Origin: Corynebacterium ammoniagenes DSM 20306
GTDB lineage: Bacteria; Actinomycetota; Actinomycetes; Mycobacteriales; Mycobacteriaceae
Length of the DNA stretch: 64,000 bases
Direction: 5' to 3'
NCBI RefSeq assembly: GCF_001941425.1
Contig: NZ_CP009244.1
Span: forward strand, 620,001 to 684,000
Shown piece after piece: positions 54,161 through 62,683 of the stretch. The position numbers and the translations under genes are program-made. Below the pieces are notes generated by a model that was not told where the DNA came from, ran no database searches, and saw only the letters and a program-made list of their open reading frames with translations. Each line of letters begins with the position of its first letter. The stretch's first letter is position 1.

Positions 54161-55471
54161 TTAGGACGCAGAATCGATAGCTGCCTTCATATCAGCGGTT
54201 GCATCATCGACAGACTTGCCATCGGTAAGCGCCGCGTATGCGTTGTCCTGGATGGCCTTAGAGATAGCCGGGTAGAACGGGGACACTGGGCGTGGAGAAG
54301 CGTTCTCCAAAGATTCCTTCAGCGCAGGCAGGTATGGGAACTCTTCGACGAGGGACTCATCATCGTAGATGGATGCCAGAACCGGTGGGAAGGAAGCTTC
54401 CGCGAAGGACTTCTGGTTTTCTTCGTTGATGATGAACTCCATGAAATCACGCGCGGTGGCCTTGTTTTCGGAGTTCACGTTGATGCCGTTGTTGTATCCG
54501 CCCAAGGTGGACACGCCCACGCCATCTTTACCAACCAGTGGCTGTACTTCAACCTTGCCGGCGGTTGCTTCAGATTCCTCGGCATTGGTGTACATGTATG
54601 GCCAGTTGATCGCGAACGCGGAATCACCTTCGGTGAAGGTCAAGTTGGTCTCTTCCTCAGTCGCTGCAGTGGAATCACGAGAGATAGTGCCATCTTCGTA
54701 GGCATCAACCAAGGCCTGCAAGCCTTCCTTGGATTCCTCGGAATCAACGGTGATATTGCCGTCATCATCGAGAACCTCGCCGCCCCAACCTTCCATAAAG
54801 CCAATGGTGTTTACGGTCAGGCCTTCATATTGCTTCAGCTGCGTGGTCAAGCACGCGGTTCCATCTTCGAGTGCGTCACACGCCGACGCCAGTTCATCGA
54901 AGGTTGAAACTTCGTCTGGTGCCAACTCAGTGTTGCGGAAGAGCAGCTGACCGTTGGTGTTTTGCGGCAGTGCATAAAGCGTGTCGTTGTAGGTTGCGGA
55001 CTCCACGGTGGCATCAAGCAACTCCGAGGTGTCTACTTCCAAATCGCCTTCCAAGGGCGCCAGCCACTGGTTCGCAGCAAAGTCAGCGGTCCAGATAACA
55101 TCCAGCGCCATGACGTCGTAGTCAGCATTGCCGGCCTGCAAGGACTGCACCAAGGTCTCGCGCTGGGCATCGGCTTCGCCGGCCAGCTCAGACAGGGTTA
55201 CTTCTTCATCAGGGTGTTCTTCATTCCACTTATCAATGATGGGAATGAGCTTGTCAGTGTCATTTTTGCCCATGGCAAAAGTAATCGGGCCACGGCCTTC
55301 CTCGGACTCACCATCACCAGTGGTGGCGTCGTCGGATGCTGAGGAATCTTCGCCATTGTCGGCGGCAGAATCTGTAGAAGAATCAGAGGAACATGCAGAT
55401 AGTGCCAATGCTGCGACAGCAGTGGTCACTACAGCACCGGTGCGGGCTGAGCGGAAGATGGATTTCTTCAT
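54161..55471 (-). CDS. tusE: ABC sugar-binding lipoprotein, TusE/LpqY-like
   Basis: 436 residues with a lipoprotein signal (LALSACSS, Cys about residue 27) and a Ser/Asp/Glu-rich linker, then a type I extracellular solute-binding fold: WNEEHPDEEVTLSEL, VQSLQAGNADYDVMALDVIWTADFA, FAINWPYMYTNAEE, and ASPRPVSPFYPAISKAIQ near the end. This is the pattern of LpqY and C. glutamicum TusE, trehalose-binding lipoproteins. It has its own terminator and is separated from its permeases by the DadA gene. Other alpha-glucosides are possible ligands. Confidence 0.82.
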   Translation of the reverse strand: MKKSIFRSARTGAVVTTAVAALALSACSSDSSTDSAADNGEDSSASDDATTGDGESEEGRGPITFAMGKNDTDKLIPIIDKWNEEHPDEEVTLSELAGEADAQRETLVQSLQAGNADYDVMALDVIWTADFAANQWLAPLEGDLEVDTSELLDATVESATYNDTLYALPQNTNGQLLFRNTELAPDEVSTFDELASACDALEDGTACLTTQLKQYEGLTVNTIGFMEGWGGEVLDDDGNITVDSEESKEGLQALVDAYEDGTISRDSTAATEEETNLTFTEGDSAFAINWPYMYTNAEESEATAGKVEVQPLVGKDGVGVSTLGGYNNGINVNSENKATARDFMEFIINEENQKSFAEASFPPVLASIYDDESLVEEFPYLPALKESLENASPRPVSPFYPAISKAIQDNAYAALTDGKSVDDATADMKAAIDSAS

Positions 55472-55619
55472 AGTGGTTGCTACCTTTTCTTTTACGGAAC
55501 ACCAATAAAATCACCCTAAGATACGGGCAGTGCCCAGCGATACGTTTTGGGAAATTTCCCCCGCCACGGGGGTAAGAATTGGGGAAAGTTTCTCGATCCG
55601 GATACCTGCGCGCCCCAAG

Positions 55620-55625
55620 TATGCT
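55620..55625 (+). promoter_or_regulatory. -10 box for leaderless birA transcript
   Basis: TATGCT, seven bases before the ATG at 55633; this favours that start over the ATG at 55621, which lies inside the box. Confidence 0.5.
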
Positions 55626-55632
55626 TAGACAC

Positions 55633-56457
55633 ATGGAGAAAACGCGCACCGCAGACGATTATGAACTCGACCTTCCACGAATCCGCCGGGAACTTGTAGA
55701 TACCGGCTGGTACAGCGCGGTGGATCATGTCGTCCAAACTGGCTCTACTAACACGGACATGATGAATAAGGACTCCGTGAGCGATAGGCAAGTACTGCTT
55801 GCCGATGAGCAGGTATCAGGCAAAGGCCGGCTGGGACGAGTGTGGACCGCACCTGCACAAACCCAGATCATTCAGTCCGTGGCGTTCTTGCCGACAACGC
55901 TGGATTCCTTAGGGATTTTGCCGCTGGCTGCTGGCTTGGCGGTGACCGATATCGTCGACGGCGCGCAGCTGAAATGGCCCAATGATGTGCAAATACAGGG
56001 CAAAAAGCTCTGCGGAATCTTATGCGAAGCAGGACCCATCGGTGGCACATCGGGCGCAGCCCAAGGCAGTACTTTTGGCTCCACGAACGGCAGTGAACCC
56101 GCAGCACGGGTGATTTTGGGAATCGGGCTCAACGTATCGCTGACCGCGGAGCAGCTGCCAATTGATAACGCGACTTCCTTGGCGCTGGAAGGACAAGAAA
56201 CCAACCGGACCGAACTGACCGTCGCCTTGCTGGGAGCACTGCATCATCGCCTCAACCAGTGGGAAAATCACGATCCCGAATTGATGAAGGATTACCGCAA
56301 GGTTTCATCATCAATCGGTATGAATGTTCGCCTCGAAGCACCAGCTGGGGACGTATACGGCGAAGTCTTAGGCATTGCCGACGATGGCCGCATTAACGTC
56401 GGCGGGGAGTACTTTTCTGCTGGCGATGTGATTCATCTTCGCCCTGATAACCGCTAA
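55633..56457 (+). CDS. birA: Biotin--[acetyl-CoA-carboxylase] ligase
   Basis: 274 residues from the ATG at 55633 (MEKTRTADDY). It has the ligase core: QTGSTNTDMM, the biotinyl-AMP loop EQVSGKGRLGRVW, KWPNDVQIQGKKLCGIL, and ILGIGLNVSL. The N-terminal DNA-binding domain of E. coli BirA is absent (monofunctional form). It biotinylates AccBC and Pyc. Possibly leaderless. Confidence 0.94.
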   Translation: MEKTRTADDYELDLPRIRRELVDTGWYSAVDHVVQTGSTNTDMMNKDSVSDRQVLLADEQVSGKGRLGRVWTAPAQTQIIQSVAFLPTTLDSLGILPLAAGLAVTDIVDGAQLKWPNDVQIQGKKLCGILCEAGPIGGTSGAAQGSTFGSTNGSEPAARVILGIGLNVSLTAEQLPIDNATSLALEGQETNRTELTVALLGALHHRLNQWENHDPELMKDYRKVSSSIGMNVRLEAPAGDVYGEVLGIADDGRINVGGEYFSAGDVIHLRPDNR

Positions 56458-56461
56458 CTAG

Positions 56462-56467
56462 TAAGAT
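56462..56467 (+). promoter_or_regulatory. -10 box for leaderless PH-domain gene transcript
   Basis: TAAGAT, eight bases before the ATG at 56476, immediately after the birA stop codon. Confidence 0.4.
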
Positions 56468-56475
56468 TAACGCCC

Positions 56476-56958
56476 ATGAGCATAGTGAAGATGGGCCACG
56501 GTGAGGTCAAACATGTTGATGTCACCGCACCGTACCGCGCTTTGCTATGGCCAGTGATGGAATTAATCCTGATTACTGGCATTTCTTGGATTGCCATTGG
56601 TTGGTTGGACGTGCAAGTCAACAACCAAGGACTTGACGTCATGCTGCGCAATGCGGTGGTTGCTATCTGGGCTGGGCTTTCCCTGTGGCGCTTTGTTCTT
56701 CCCGTAACACGCCTGCGTCGCAAACGGTTTATCGTCACCAATCACCGCGTTATCGCGCGGGCACCTACCTTCCAAGGGCAGACCGATTCCATTCCGCTAC
56801 GCGACATTGTGGGCGTACGTCGTCGCCGCGGCGGAATCTCCCTCGCTATCCGCGGCTACGATCGCGCGCTGCATTTTCCAGATGTGCCCAAGACCAAGCG
56901 CATCGAAAAGCTGCTTAATCAGCAACTGTCTGAACTGGCCTCGCCGATCTGGCGCTAG
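56476..56958 (+). CDS. PH-domain (bPH2-like) membrane protein
   Basis: 160 residues. Two membrane helices (about 24-45 and 58-78) are followed by a bacterial PH-like domain: RRKRFIVTNHRVIARAPTF, SIPLRDIVGVRRRRGGISLAIRG. Such proteins sit in the membrane with a cytosolic PH domain, and the function is unknown. It follows birA by 18 bp. In actinobacteria this type of gene also lies between birA and purK. Confidence 0.8.
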   Translation: MSIVKMGHGEVKHVDVTAPYRALLWPVMELILITGISWIAIGWLDVQVNNQGLDVMLRNAVVAIWAGLSLWRFVLPVTRLRRKRFIVTNHRVIARAPTFQGQTDSIPLRDIVGVRRRRGGISLAIRGYDRALHFPDVPKTKRIEKLLNQQLSELASPIWR

Positions 56959-57036
56959 GCAACATCAAAATGTTGCCGAATCACGCTGTAGTCAAGTCAG
57001 GTTATGGCCGAGTAGGGACCTGTCTTTCATTGCCGC

Positions 57037-57042
57037 TAGTAT
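57037..57042 (+). promoter_or_regulatory. -10 box for leaderless purK transcript
   Basis: TAGTAT, seven bases before the GTG at 57050. Confidence 0.5.
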
Positions 57043-57049
57043 TGAACGC

Positions 57050-58273
57050 GTGAGTGAACAAGCAGGAAATCCAGAAGGAAACCCACACGCGCATGTCGCT
57101 GGCATGCCCGTGATTGCGGTTATTGGTGATGGCCAATTGGCTCGCATGATGCAGACAGCTGCCATTGAATTAGGCCAATCGCTGCGGCTGCTCGCCGGAG
57201 CCCGTGATGCCTCGGCCGCACAAGTATGCGCCGACGTAGTACTCGGGGACTACACCAAGTACGAGGACTTGCTCAAAGCCGTCGAGGGATCCACGGCTGT
57301 TACCTTTGACCATGAGCACGTGCCGAATGAGCACCTCACCGCGCTTATCGATGCCGGCTATAACGTCCAACCACAGCCGTCTGCATTGATTAATGCGCAA
57401 GATAAGCTCGTGATGCGTGAACGCCTGAGCGAATTGGGCGCACCAGTTCCACGCTTTGCGCCGATTGAATCTGCCCAAGACGCCCACGAATTTTGGACGT
57501 TGACCAAGGGCCAGGTCTGCTTGAAAGCGCGCCGGGGCGGCTATGACGGTAAGGGCGTGTGGTTCCCGAATGATGAATCGGAACTAACCGCGCTGGTTTC
57601 TGATCTTATCCGTCGTGGCGTGCCATTGATGGCTGAAGAAAAAGTAGCGCTTACCCGTGAGCTTTCCGTTCTGGTAGCGCGCACGCCATCCGGCGAGGTT
57701 GCGTCGTGGCCTTTGACCGAATCCGTGCAGCGCAACGGTGTTTGTGCCGAGGCTGTCGCACCAGCGCCACATATTTCTGCTGAACTGAAACAGCGTGCTG
57801 AGGGACTCGGTGAAAAGATTGCCACCGAACTTGGCGTCACCGGTGTGCTCGCGGTGGAGCTTTTTGCCTTCAACAATGCCTCCGGGGAAGAAGATATTGC
57901 GGTCAATGAATTGGCCATGCGCCCGCACAACACCGGGCACTGGACTCAAGATGGTTCCGTGACTTCGCAATTTGAGCAGCATCTCCGTGCAGTGATGGAT
58001 GAACCGCTAGGAGATACCTCCGTGTTAGCGCCCGTGACCGTGATGGCCAATGTCTTAGGTGCAGACGAAGATCCGTCCATGCCGATGGCGGAGCGTGCTC
58101 GGGAAGTTACCCGCCGTTTCCCACGGGCAAAGATTCATCTCTACGGCAAGGGCCATCGCCCAGGCCGTAAGATTGGCCACGTCAATCTCACTGGCGAGGA
58201 TGTGGAAGCAACCCGTCGTGATGCGCGCTTGGCTGCTGGATTTTTGGTCAACGCACAATGGTCTGAACAATAA
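57050..58273 (+). CDS. purK: N5-carboxyaminoimidazole ribonucleotide synthase
   Basis: 407 residues from the GTG at 57050, supported by a -10 box; the upstream extension to 56807 overlaps the PH gene and is not family-like. ATP-grasp landmarks: IAVIGDGQLARMMQTAA at the N-terminus, FDHEHVPNEHL, KARRGGYDGKGVWF, and ELAMRPHNTGHWTQDGSVTSQFEQHLRA. It carboxylates AIR to N5-CAIR in purine synthesis. The N-terminus is about 18 residues longer than the core family. It is followed 9 bp later by purE. Confidence 0.94.
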   Translation: MSEQAGNPEGNPHAHVAGMPVIAVIGDGQLARMMQTAAIELGQSLRLLAGARDASAAQVCADVVLGDYTKYEDLLKAVEGSTAVTFDHEHVPNEHLTALIDAGYNVQPQPSALINAQDKLVMRERLSELGAPVPRFAPIESAQDAHEFWTLTKGQVCLKARRGGYDGKGVWFPNDESELTALVSDLIRRGVPLMAEEKVALTRELSVLVARTPSGEVASWPLTESVQRNGVCAEAVAPAPHISAELKQRAEGLGEKIATELGVTGVLAVELFAFNNASGEEDIAVNELAMRPHNTGHWTQDGSVTSQFEQHLRAVMDEPLGDTSVLAPVTVMANVLGADEDPSMPMAERAREVTRRFPRAKIHLYGKGHRPGRKIGHVNLTGEDVEATRRDARLAAGFLVNAQWSEQ

Positions 58274-58282
58274 AGGAAAGAA

Positions 58283-58786
58283 ATGACTGCACCACTAGTT
58301 GGGCTCATTATGGGCTCGGATTCTGATTGGCCAACCGTGGAACCAGCAGTTGAGGTGCTGGCAGAGTTTGGCGTTCCCTTCGAAGTGGGCGTGGTTTCTG
58401 CACACCGCACCCCCGAAAAGATGCTGGACTACGCCAAGCAGGCACACACTCGCGGTATTAAGACCATCATCGCCTGTGCAGGCGGAGCAGCGCACCTGCC
58501 CGGCATGGTTGCCGCAGCAACGCCGCTGCCAGTCATTGGTATTCCCCGCGCACTCAAAGACCTAGATGGTCTCGATTCCTTGCTGTCTATCGTGCAGATG
58601 CCCAGTGGTGTGCCCGTAGCGACCGTGTCCATTGGCGGTGCGAAAAACGCTGGCTTGCTAGCTATTCGTATCTTGGGCGCAGAGTATTCCGAACTGGTCG
58701 AGCGCATGGTGGACTACCAAGAAAATATGGCCAAAGAAGTTGAGCAAAAAGATGCCAACCTTCGCGCCAAGCTCATGGGGGAGTAG
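58283..58786 (+). CDS. purE: N5-carboxyaminoimidazole ribonucleotide mutase
   Basis: 167 residues. PurE class I marks are present: [29 protein letters not shown] with the active-site His, and [27 protein letters not shown]. It converts N5-CAIR to CAIR, directly after PurK in the pathway. GGAAAG precedes the start. Confidence 0.97.
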   Translation: MTAPLVGLIMGSDSDWPTVEPAVEVLAEFGVPFEVGVVSAHRTPEKMLDYAKQAHTRGIKTIIACAGGAAHLPGMVAAATPLPVIGIPRALKDLDGLDSLLSIVQMPSGVPVATVSIGGAKNAGLLAIRILGAEYSELVERMVDYQENMAKEVEQKDANLRAKLMGE

Positions 58787-58798
58787 CCCCTGAGCGCC

Positions 58799-59266
58799 AT
58801 GCACCGTGCCGATCCGATAGTGGTTTTAGGTTCCCGGGTAACCGATGGTCGCCCGGGTGCGCTGTTGTTATCTCGTTTAAACAAAGCGCTGAAACTGGCA
58901 AAACGCATGCCCGATGCGCCGGTGATTGTCACCGGCGATGGGGAAGCGGCAGTCATGGCTAGATATCTGACCGAGCGCGGAATCGACCCCGAACGCATCG
59001 TGGAAGAACCAGCGGCGACCAGCACCAATGAGAATCTGGAAAATTGCTTTGCCCTCGTCAACAATGCTCGTGTGTTGCACGTGGTGACGAATGAATTCCA
59101 TAGCTTAAGGACCCGGCTGTGGGCTTGGCATTTGGGAATTCCCATCAAGCTGCATCTCACGCTGACTCCCCACAAGTACCGCCTGCGCAATTATTCGCGC
59201 GAAATACTGGCGACGCCGCATTCTGCCGCCCGGGTTGTGTGGCGGAAATTTCGTGCTCGCTTTTAG
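58799..59266 (+). CDS. YdcF/DUF218-family protein
   Basis: 155 residues. The DUF218 pattern is visible: PIVVLGSRVTDGRPGALLLSRL, VIVTGDGEAA, and TSTNENLENCFAL, HVVTNEFHSLRTRLW. The family binds nucleotide-like cofactors; some members act in envelope metabolism. It begins 12 bp after purE and is probably co-transcribed. No signal peptide or membrane helix. Confidence 0.78.
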   Translation: MHRADPIVVLGSRVTDGRPGALLLSRLNKALKLAKRMPDAPVIVTGDGEAAVMARYLTERGIDPERIVEEPAATSTNENLENCFALVNNARVLHVVTNEFHSLRTRLWAWHLGIPIKLHLTLTPHKYRLRNYSREILATPHSAARVVWRKFRARF

Positions 59267-59385
59267 CCACCGGCAAAATTTCCCCTGCTCGCGTCGCGAT
59301 CATCTGACCCCGGATTAGTGTGCTGAATCATAGCTTAATTTGTCTTCTTCGTAGCGCACACTACAATTCCTCTTAAGCCACAAGA

Positions 59386-59463
59386 CGATAACCGCACCAC
59401 CATGGCGGTTATCGCTGTACGATGCCCCCACCCAGAGGGCAGGAGCCACTTCCTGAAATGGCT
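59386..59463 (+). other. Structured leader before the sodium symporter gene
   Basis: A perfect 10-bp hairpin (CGATAACCGC/GCGGTTATCG, 59386-59414) is followed by two alternative stems that share bases: CAGGA/TCCTG (59440-59455) and AGCCA/TGGCT (59444-59463). The region lies 100-175 bp before the symporter start in a 295-bp gene-free stretch. Mutually exclusive stems suggest, but do not prove, an RNA switch or attenuator. It matches no riboswitch consensus I know. Confidence 0.35.
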
Positions 59464-59561
59464 TTGGTGAAATTTAAGAATCATATCTCCTGTGTCGCGA
59501 CATGCCCACCGTGCATGTGCTGCTGGATGCAGGACTCTTTATTTATCTGGGAGCATTCACA

Positions 59562-60596
59562 ATGTCTGATAAGGGCGATGTTTTACAAGCATCAATGACC
59601 ACGAAAGAACGTGCGCGCGAGGACCGCTCTGCGGCAATTGCTGTGACTGCTTTCCCCGTGTTTATTTTGCTCGGCACCGCGCTGGCGTGGATTTTTCCAG
59701 CCCCGTTTTTGCCGCTGAGTGATTACATCAACCAATTCTTGATGGTGATCATGTTCGGTATGGGCTTAACTCTCACCATTCCGGACTTTAAAGAAATTGC
59801 GCGCCGTCCACTGCCAATTTTGATTGGTGTCATTGCGCAATTTGTCATCATGCCACTTGCGGCAGTCGCCGTAGCGAAGGTGTTGGGGCTCAATCCGATG
59901 CTGGCCATCGGCTTGCTCATGCTTGGTTCTGTTCCTGGTGGCACTTCTTCAAACGTTATTACCTACCTAGCCCGCGGCGACGTCGCCCTTTCGGTGGCAA
60001 TGACCTCGGTATCAACCCTGGTTTCTCCCATCATGACGCCAATGCTCATGCTGTTGCTTGCTGGCGCAGAAACCGAAGTTGATGGCGCGGGCATGGCCTT
60101 GAGCCTGGTCCAAACCGTCTTGGTACCTGTCATTGGTGGTCTCGTATTGCGTTACTTACTCGACCGCTGGATTGGATATATTGCTCCAGTGCTGCCATGG
60201 GTTTCCATCGTGGGTATCGGTGGCGTGGTCTTTCCAACCGTGGCGACCAACGTTGACCTTTTGGTCCAGATGGGACTCATCGTCTTTGCTGCAGTCTTGC
60301 TGCACAACGTACTGGGATACATCTTGGGCTACCTCACTGGCAAGGCACTGAAGATGCCAGAGTCCTACAACCGCACCATGGCGGTGGAGATTGGCACGCA
60401 ATCAGCCGGGCTTGCCTCCGGTATGTCGGCGAAGTTCTTTGCCCCAGAAGCGGCGCTACCAGGCGCGTGCGCTGCAGTATTGCACAACATCACCGGTGCC
60501 ATCTTCTCGGCGGTGGCTCGTCGCTTCCCAACGGAGCAGCAAGCTACTCTCGAGACCGTAGAAAATATTGAGGCAACTGCATCGGTGAAAGCCTAA
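59562..60596 (+). CDS. Bile acid:sodium symporter family transporter
   Basis: 344 residues from the ATG at 59562 (MSDKGDVLQA) with GGGAG upstream; the frame runs back to 59502. About nine or ten membrane helices with the BASS-family marks MFGMGLTLTIPDFKEI, LLMLGSVPGGTSSNVITYLARGDVALSVAMTSVSTL and VEIGTQSAGLASGMS. Members carry organic anions with sodium; bacterial examples include pantothenate and keto-acid carriers (PanS). The substrate here is unknown. Confidence 0.9.
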   Translation: MSDKGDVLQASMTTKERAREDRSAAIAVTAFPVFILLGTALAWIFPAPFLPLSDYINQFLMVIMFGMGLTLTIPDFKEIARRPLPILIGVIAQFVIMPLAAVAVAKVLGLNPMLAIGLLMLGSVPGGTSSNVITYLARGDVALSVAMTSVSTLVSPIMTPMLMLLLAGAETEVDGAGMALSLVQTVLVPVIGGLVLRYLLDRWIGYIAPVLPWVSIVGIGGVVFPTVATNVDLLVQMGLIVFAAVLLHNVLGYILGYLTGKALKMPESYNRTMAVEIGTQSAGLASGMSAKFFAPEAALPGACAAVLHNITGAIFSAVARRFPTEQQATLETVENIEATASVKA

Positions 60597-60647
60597 CTAT
60601 TCCTATCACTTACTGAAATAGGTGGTCATTACCCATCTAGCAACTCC

Positions 60648-60683
60648 AAGCCCCGCGGCGTCACTCTTGTGACCGCGGGGCTT
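60648..60683 (+). terminator. Terminator after the symporter gene
   Basis: AAGCCCCGCGG pairs perfectly with CCGCGGGGCTT, with the inner pair GTCAC/GTGAC; it is followed by GAGCTTT. Confidence 0.8.
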
Positions 60684-60755
60684 GAGCTTTCTCCGAACAA
60701 AACCACGACCAGTAGAGACCCCGATGTGTGATGTGTATTCCCACACCCGCGCGGG

Positions 60756-60771
60756 GGTGTTCTGGTTCACA
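60756..60771. promoter_or_regulatory. Possible GlxR/CRP-type site
   Basis: This 16-bp stretch matches TGTGANNTANNTCACA at nine of twelve fixed positions, ending in TTCACA. It lies about 205 bp before the start of the dipeptide-binding lipoprotein gene, within a 379-bp gene-free stretch that otherwise holds only the terminator at 60648. Confidence 0.3.
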
Positions 60772-60975
60772 ATATATGCCGGTTATTCTATGGTTAACAC
60801 TGTGTGAATTTAAAGTTCGTGGACCTAAATAGTGCTTTTGATACACGATTGCTCACACATCGAGAGCATTCTGCTCAGGAATTTCATCAGAGTTTCTGAG
60901 GATAAACGGCATATTCATTCCGACGAAGAGCCCACAAGGTTTCTTATGTTGGACCCCTATCAAGGAGAAAACTCA

Positions 60976-62631
60976 ATGACGGCTTCTCGTCGACGAGCAC
61001 GCATTCTAGCTCCAGCTGTTGCGCTTATGACTGGCCTCGCGCTTACAGCATGCGCGACCACCGGTGAAGAGTCCGGCTCTGAAGGTGCAGGCGGTGATTC
61101 AAACGGTGAATCCTCGGCTGATGCCATCGTTGTTGGAACCACAGATAAGATCACTCGCCTGGATCCAGCCGCTTCCTATGACAACGGCACCTCCCAGGTA
61201 GCGCGTCAGGTTTACGGCTACTTGATGGAATCTGAACCCGGTGCGGAAGATCCCACGCCAGTTCCCTCACTCGCCGAGTCCGGAGAATTTACCTCTCCCA
61301 ATGAATTCACCGTCAAGCTCAAAGAAGGGCTGACCTTTGCCAATGGCAATGAGCTGACCTCTTCCGACGTGAAGTTCTCCTTCGACCGGCAAACTGAAAT
61401 CAATGACCCCAATGGACCCGCTTCACTGCTTGGCAACTTGGAATCTGTGGACACTCCTGACGACCTGACGGTGGTGTTCAACCTGAAGCAGCCCAATGAC
61501 CAGACGTGGGTGGGGGTTCTTAACTCCCCGGCAGGTCCTATCGTTGATGAAGACGTATTTTCCGCGGACTCGGTGCTCGATAACCAAGAAGTTGTCGACG
61601 CGGAACCATTTGCTGGCCAGTACACCATTTCCAATTTCTCGGAAAATGAGCTGATTAGCTACAGTCCGGTAGATTCCTACCAGGGACTGTTGGGCGAAGC
61701 CCAAAATGATGGCATTGATGTTCGCTACTACGCGGATGCGTCGAATATGAAGCTTGATATTGAGCAAAACAACATTGATGCCGCGTATCGTTCACTCTCA
61801 GCCACCGATATCGAAGATCTGCGCAATGCAGATGGGGTGCAAGTTGTTGACGGGCCCGGTGGCGAGATTCGCTACATCGTCTTCAACTTCAATACCCAGC
61901 CGTTCGGTGCCGAAACCGAAGAAGCAGATGAAGAAAAGGCACGCGCAGTACGTCAGGCTGTAGCGGCATCGATTGACCGCGCAGCCATCGCTAAGGATAT
62001 CTACCGCGATACCTTCGCACCGCTGTACTCTGCAATCCCGGATTCCATGATTGGCGCTACCGAGCCTGTTAAGGACATGTACCTGACCTCCGATGGAGGA
62101 CCAGATGTAGACAAGGCCAAGCAGATCTTGGAAGACGCCGGGGTGACTGAGACCGTTAACCTAGCGCTGCAATACAACCCTGACCACTACGGTCCTTCTT
62201 CAGGCGATGAGTATGCAATGATTCGTTCCCAGCTCGAAGACACCGGACTATTCACGGTGGACTTGCAGTCCACGGAGTGGGTGCAATACCAAAAAGACCG
62301 CGTGGAAGATGTCTACCCGCTGTACCAGCTGGGCTGGTTCCCGGACTTCTCCGACCCTGATAACTTCTTGACCCCGTTCTTCACCACGGACAACTTCTTA
62401 GGTAACCACTTCGATAACGAAGAAGCAGATGCGTTGATTCGCAAGCAGTCCACCACAGAAGACCAAGCTGAGCGTGAAGAATTGCTGGGACAGGCGCAAG
62501 AGATGATGGCGGAAGAACTATCTACCGTTCCACTTCTGCAGGGCCGTCAGTTTGCATTCGCCGCTGAAGATGTAGAAGGCGTTACTCTTGACGCTTCCTA
62601 CCTATTCCGCTATGGCTCCTTGTCCAAATAA
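60976..62631 (+). CDS. Peptide/dipeptide ABC transporter substrate-binding lipoprotein (DppA/OppA family)
   Basis: 551 residues from the ATG at 60976, chosen for AAGGAG and because it starts the lipoprotein signal (lipobox LTAC, Cys about residue 25). It is a class C/family 5 solute-binding protein: GTTDKITRLDPAASYDNGTSQVARQVYGYL, FTVKLKEGLTFANGNELTSSDVKFSFDR, and VRQAVAASIDRAAIA. These bind peptides, nickel or other small ligands. First gene of an operon with two permeases. Confidence 0.92.
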   Translation: MTASRRRARILAPAVALMTGLALTACATTGEESGSEGAGGDSNGESSADAIVVGTTDKITRLDPAASYDNGTSQVARQVYGYLMESEPGAEDPTPVPSLAESGEFTSPNEFTVKLKEGLTFANGNELTSSDVKFSFDRQTEINDPNGPASLLGNLESVDTPDDLTVVFNLKQPNDQTWVGVLNSPAGPIVDEDVFSADSVLDNQEVVDAEPFAGQYTISNFSENELISYSPVDSYQGLLGEAQNDGIDVRYYADASNMKLDIEQNNIDAAYRSLSATDIEDLRNADGVQVVDGPGGEIRYIVFNFNTQPFGAETEEADEEKARAVRQAVAASIDRAAIAKDIYRDTFAPLYSAIPDSMIGATEPVKDMYLTSDGGPDVDKAKQILEDAGVTETVNLALQYNPDHYGPSSGDEYAMIRSQLEDTGLFTVDLQSTEWVQYQKDRVEDVYPLYQLGWFPDFSDPDNFLTPFFTTDNFLGNHFDNEEADALIRKQSTTEDQAEREELLGQAQEMMAEELSTVPLLQGRQFAFAAEDVEGVTLDASYLFRYGSLSK

Positions 62632-62683
62632 GAGCTTTGACCTGTAAGGATCGAAACATAAAAAGCGAAAGATAAGTGCAGCT

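Noticed and set aside
59386..59561. TPP, SAM or cobalamin riboswitch before the symporter gene
   Set aside because: None of the conserved core sequences of these classes is present.
60743..60760. CRP/GlxR site in the ACACCC/GGGTGT hairpin
   Set aside because: The arms pair as a hairpin, but the spacing does not fit TGTGA-N6-TCACA; only the weaker neighbouring match at 60756-60771 is listed.
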